Source: Azolla caroliniana (lineage: Eukaryota > Polypodiophyta). From it: DNA of 64,000 nt. Positions within the stretch are counted from its first letter, which is position 1; every line of letters begins with the position of its first letter. The position numbers and the translations under genes were made by a program. The stretch is taken from contig JBHGNT010000020.1 of the NCBI GenBank assembly GCA_043228905.1, positions 5,828,001 through 5,892,000 of the forward strand. Reading direction: 5' to 3'. Shown here in pieces: positions 62,321 to 64,000 of the stretch. The notes below the pieces were generated by a model. It worked only from the letters and a program-made list of their open reading frames with translations, was not told the origin of the DNA and made no database searches.

Positions 62321-63110
62321 AACTCCCCCTTCACTCTGGCATGGGATGTCTCGTTAGTTTGATCCGTCTCTGACACGCGTCCAGCTTGTTGGCTGATAGC
62401 ATCTTCGTCAGCATGTCTGACCCGTTCTCCTCCGTATGGATCTTTGTCAGTGAAAACTCTTTATCTTCTACCTTCTCCTAGAGCCAATGATATCTCCTAT
62501 GGATGTGCTTAGTCCGGGAGTGGTATGTTGCATTCTTCGCAAGGTGGATGACACTTTGACTATCGCAGTGGAGTTGGTATTCCTCCTACCGGATACCTAG
62601 CTCTACGATGAAGTCCTTCATCCAGATTACTACCTTGCCAGCTTCCACGGCTACCATGTACTCTGCTTCCGTTGTCGATAGTGCAATGGATTTCTACAGC
62701 TTCGACTGCCACGATACGGCTCCCCCTGCATATGTCATGACGTATCCGGATGTACATCGGTTGGTATCTACATCAACCGACATGTCCAAATCGATGAAGC
62801 CTTCCAATAGGGGTTTACCAAAGCCAAACCGGAGGCACATACTCGAGGTGCCTTTCAAGTACCAGATTATCCACTTGATCGCGGCCCAGTGTTCTCTTCC
62901 CAGATTGCTCATGAACAAGCTGACCACTCCGACGGCATATCCGATATCCGACCGGGTACACACCAGTGCATAGATCAAGCTTCCAACGAGAGAGGCATGT
63001 GGTATCTTCATCATCTCCGACTTCTCTGCCTTTGTCTTCGGGCTCTGCTTCCCGAACAGCTTGTAGTTTGTCAGAAGTGTCGACCCCACCGGCTTAGCAT
63101 CCGACGTCCT
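62321..63110 (-). pseudogene. P: copia RNase H, truncated
   Basis: Close to F. Reading down from 63110: DAKPVGSTLLTNYKLFGKQS, KSEMMKIPHASLVGSLIYAL, CTRSDIGYAVGVVSLFMSNL, IIWYLKGTSSMCLRF, DLDMSVDVDTNRCTSGYVMT, then shifts and stops through KSIALSTTEAEYMVA, LHCDSQSVIHLAKNATYHSR and the end of RNase H, with the purine tract GAAGGGGGAGTT at about 62321-62333. Everything upstream of 63110 (RT core, integrase, gag, 5' LTR) is lost; AT-rich DNA follows. Confidence 0.85.
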
Positions 63111-63590
63111 GGGGGCTTCACTGTCAAAACTTGTATGATAGCACGTGAGTTCATCAAAGGGGGTTTTAATTAGTTGTTGAGATACAGAATGTATATATAT
63201 AAGGGTATTAATAAATATTTTGAAAATATATTTACATAAGGGTATTTATCAATTATGTTGGAAAAAATAAATTATATAAGCCCATGAAATATTAGATATT
63301 TCAATGAGATAGTAAAGAATATATTATGCATGCATATATGTTACATTCAAACGTTACATCCGTGAATATGTATATACATACATTGCACCCATTTATACAT
63401 GTATTTTGACTAAACATAAATATATGTACAAATATATCTTACCATATGTAAATATGTACATACACATACGTACATACATTACATACTACATACATATTAG
63501 AATCAGCCATATATATTGACATACATATATACATAATACATACATAAAAATGGGTTTTACACTAAAAATGGAAGTGTTCGTACATTATCA
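63111..63590. repeat. AT-rich region with TACATA repeats
   Basis: No coding signal. Between 63300 and 63550 the sequence is an irregular mixture of ATAC, TACATACATA and ATATAT units. It is very unlike the GC-balanced elements around it. Confidence 0.8.
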
Positions 63591-63981
63591 CTGATGTCAT
63601 TACAGTTTTCAGGAGTAAGGAAGGAAGTTCAGCCAATATGGGAGATATTGAGTAGTACCACTGTCTATCACATTTGGAAAGCTCGGTGTTCTCTCGTTTT
63701 CCATAATCTGAAAACACCACCTGCTGAAGTGATTTCAAATATTTGGTTAGAGATAGTTCATGCTTTGAAGGGTCAATGGGATGGTATAGTGGGAGATTCT
63801 GATGCTAAAATTGCTCAACGGCATGAGTTTCTTATTATCTGGACAGCTACTCCATTTGTGACATCCAGGTACACTACTCCTTATTGGCATTTTCAGCCAC
63901 CGAAATGGTTGTTTCCCCCGCCGATTACATAGAGGTTTAAAATCTTGTAATTTGTTTATACTAATGACAGGATATCTTCTT
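63591..63981 (+). pseudogene. LINE-like 3' end (C-terminal part of a non-LTR element or unknown gene)
   Basis: An open frame to 63932 contains WEILSSTTVYHIWKARCSLV and FHNLKTPPAEVISNIWLEIV. The I-W-K-R-C/N-x-x-V-F motif is common in the C-terminal region of plant non-LTR reverse transcriptases and in related RNase H-like proteins. A stop at 63932 is followed by a 50-base tail and a run of 19 A at the edge of the window, as expected of a LINE 3' end. The frame is short and I cannot see the RT domain, so an unrelated gene or a processed pseudogene remains possible. Confidence 0.45.
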
Positions 63982-64000
63982 AAAAAAAAAAAAAAAAAAA
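63982..64000 (+). repeat. Poly(A) run at window edge
   Basis: Nineteen A in a row reaching the end of the window. Likely the retroposed poly(A) tail of the LINE-like sequence; the target duplication would be beyond the window. Confidence 0.7.

Noticed and set aside
49-64000. Cellular genes such as resistance genes or transporters hidden between elements
   Set aside because: Every stretch over about 300 bases is assigned to an element, an LTR, a spacer or AT-rich repeats; no exon-like frames with splice-site patterns or known host domains were seen.

Overview
The window is plant nuclear DNA made almost wholly of nested LTR retrotransposons. I find no host protein gene, rRNA, tRNA gene or CRISPR array. 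Ty1/copia pol genes (gag, protease, GAG-pre-integrase, integrase, RT, RNase H), three kinds of Ty3/gypsy element, primer sites complementary to initiator tRNA-Met (TGGTATCAGAGC type) and a chromodomain gypsy all point to a land plant. Three hints suggest a seedless or non-flowering lineage, with low confidence: little CpG depletion, a chromovirus that looks fungal/Tcn1-like, and a second gypsy family with fungal-like RT and integrase motifs.

Names used below: R1, R2, A1, C, D, L, M (copia, mostly one lineage with a charged C-terminal tail); B, F, P, Q (a second copia lineage); H (intact copia); G0-G3 (Tat-like gypsy); J, K (fungal-like gypsy); E (chromovirus); S (unassigned LTR).

Layout. 1-4165: R1 end, then R2 on the minus strand, broken by A1. 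4166-18650: G0 on the plus strand, split at 4562-15222 by B (target duplication ATTGT), which is itself split by C (6518-12699), which holds one more insertion (9145-9783). 18651-31826: L on the minus strand, split by F (20378-31509, duplication GGTTT), which is split by H (24871-30337, duplication CTTGG). H has two LTRs I cannot tell apart and one 1338-codon gag-pol frame, so it is the youngest and only apparently complete element.

31827-52358: J on the minus strand. Its middle is occupied by an inverted composite of two Tat-like gypsy ends (G1 minus, G2 plus) around a K fragment (35579-44813). Its gag holds solo LTR Q (46036-47097, duplication GCTAT), and its 5' LTR is broken by M. 52359-63110: LTR S, a G3 fragment, then P on the minus strand, whose LTR is split by E (53823-62066, duplication GTTAC), whose own 5' LTR is split by D (54108-56659, duplication ATATC). 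63111-64000: AT-rich DNA and a LINE-like 3' end with a poly(A) run.

The duplications give a relative order of insertion: R2 before A1; G0 before B before C; L before F before H; J before Q and M; P before E before D. The most unusual content is the Tat-like accessory ORF downstream of pol (up to about 700 codons, coiled coil), tRNA-like A/B-box modules inside the E and J LTRs, the variable 54-bp minisatellite of the F/Q LTR, and a conserved tail after RNase H in one copia lineage.
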